Positions 63,276 to 64,000 of a stretch of 64,000 bases of DNA are shown here, piece after piece. Source of the DNA: Paenibacillus aquistagni. GTDB lineage: Bacteria; Bacillota; Bacilli; Paenibacillales; Paenibacillaceae. The DNA lies in NCBI RefSeq assembly GCF_900177815.1, contig NZ_FXAZ01000007.1:186001-250000 (forward strand). The letters run 5' to 3'. The notes under the pieces were generated by a model, which was given only the letters and a program-made list of their open reading frames with translations, did no database searches and was not told where the DNA came from. Position numbers and translations under genes: made by a program. The number at the start of each line of letters is the position of its first letter. The stretch's first letter is position 1.

Positions 63276-64000
63276 TTATCCGCTAATCGTGTTCACCACA
63301 AGCACAATAACATGAAGCATTAGAACATTTACAGACATAATGAAGTTTTTCTTCGCCCATTTCTCATCGTCTTTTGCCCAGAAGCCCTCAATGCAAATAT
63401 AGAGCCATCCGGCGTTAATAACCGTTCCAAGGACCCCATAGATCAAGCCCGTATAGTTGTAAGCATAGAACAACCATGGCAGTGGCAGCATCAGCAGCAC
63501 ATAAGGGATCATCTGCCACTTCGTACGCTTGATTCCCTTAACGACTGGAAGCAGCGGATAGCCTGCTGCACGATATTCCTCCACTCGACGAATGCCGAGC
63601 GCCCAGAAGTGTGGCGGCTGCCACAGGAATAACAGAGCAAACAACAGCCATGCTGCAAGATCAACCTGCCCGGTCACGGCTACATAGCCGATAACTGGCG
63701 GCATCGCTCCAGAGATAGCGCCAACGGATGTGCTCCAAGTCGAGGTCCGCTTCAGCCACAGCGTGTATACGACAACGTACACAAACATGCCGACAAGCCC
63801 AAATATTCCGGCCAGCGTATTCACCAAAAAGAACAGGACCAGCGTTCCAAGAGCGCCGAGAGCGATCGCGTAGCCTAATACCGTCGAAGGCTTCAATCGC
63901 CCAGTTGGCAGCGCTCGATTACGCGTTCTTTCCATCTTCATATCAAAGTCGCGATCAAAGTAGTTATTGAAAACGCATGAAGAAGCCATCACTAGCGTTG
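63276..64000 (-). CDS. ctaB: Protohaem IX farnesyltransferase (haem O synthase), 5' part missing
   Basis: CtaB adds a farnesyl group to haem b to make haem O. The frame runs off the right edge; about 240 C-terminal residues are visible with several helices. The NNYFDRDFDMKMERTRNRAL segment carries the Asp-rich prenyl-diphosphate-binding region of UbiA-type enzymes. It is followed by a SCO-type gene, so the cytochrome oxidase cluster probably continues beyond the window. Confidence 0.93.
   Translation of the reverse strand, partial: TLVMASSCVFNNYFDRDFDMKMERTRNRALPTGRLKPSTVLGYAIALGALGTLVLFFLVNTLAGIFGLVGMFVYVVVYTLWLKRTSTWSTSVGAISGAMPPVIGYVAVTGQVDLAAWLLFALLFLWQPPHFWALGIRRVEEYRAAGYPLLPVVKGIKRTKWQMIPYVLLMLPLPWLFYAYNYTGLIYGVLGTVINAGWLYICIEGFWAKDDEKWAKKNFIMSVNVLMLHVIVLVVNTISG

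Noticed and set aside
1-64000. Prophage, insertion sequence, CRISPR or tRNA/rRNA genes
   Set aside because: No transposase, integrase, phage structural gene, repeat-spacer array or tRNA/rRNA sequence was recognised on either strand.

Overview
The window looks like chromosome from a spore-forming, low-to-mid GC Gram-positive of the Paenibacillaceae (Paenibacillus or a close relative). The support is gene content. Bacillales-type dnaI and dnaB, sda, a YjcZ-type sporulation peptide, yumB/yumC/yutJ/yutI/yuzB/yuiB homologues, coproheme decarboxylase (hemQ), ctaA/ctaB/SCO, an SLH-domain surface protein, and a futalosine-type menaquinone pathway (mqnE plus a UbiD-like decarboxylase). I saw no rRNA, tRNA, CRISPR array, insertion sequence or prophage.

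Layout. 1-3 kb: end of a membrane protein, then ktrA/ktrB potassium uptake on the minus strand behind a c-di-AMP (ydaO/yuaA) riboswitch. 3-11.5 kb: CPBP protease, uvrC with an unusual acidic insertion, trxA, a YqzM-like peptide, dnaI-dnaB and a flavodoxin-like reductase. 11.5-14 kb: an ABC-F ATPase behind an attenuator-like leader, then yuiB. 14-20 kb: hemQ with a candidate Fur box, a large SLH/YcdB-type surface protein, RNase H1 and a type II NADH dehydrogenase with a candidate Rex operator. 20-30 kb: LysR/YeiH divergon, ferredoxin-NADP reductase, sda with a cluster of DnaA boxes, a YheC/D-type ATP-grasp protein, Fe-S assembly proteins (IscA type and NifU type), mqnE and yutJ.

30-41 kb is the most distinctive part. 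Eight minus-strand genes form one apparent operon, in transcription order: GtrB-like glycosyltransferase, YdaJ/PssZ-like hydrolase lipoprotein, GT-C-type polytopic transferase (WsfD/GtrC-like), YdaL-like DUF2334 protein, YdaM-like processive glycosyltransferase, YdaN/BcsB-like protein, YdaK-like degenerate GGDEF protein with an I-site-like RxxD, and a GtrA flippase. It reads as a c-di-GMP-controlled exopolysaccharide machine (Bacillus Yda / Listeria Pss type) combined with a three-part Gtr-type sugar-modification module.

41-64 kb: SAM-riboswitch-controlled metN-metI-metQ, a HEPN-like protein, a UbiD-type menaquinone decarboxylase, ctaA, thioredoxin-like and YppC-like proteins, a SpoVB/MurJ-family flippase, a HAD phosphatase, azlC/azlD with a divergent XRE-cupin regulator, a cell-wall operon (small membrane protein, transglutaminase-like protein, class B PBP), an MFS transporter, a YjcZ-like sporulation peptide with a sigma-K-like promoter, a small TOPRIM protein, SCO and the 3' part of ctaB.

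The gene set is mostly core: respiration and haem, Fe-S assembly, replication initiation and sporulation control, and envelope construction. The regulatory sites (c-di-AMP and SAM riboswitches, DnaA boxes, putative Rex and Fur sites, and the ABC-F leader) were read by eye from sequence. Family names come from motif recognition without any database search.
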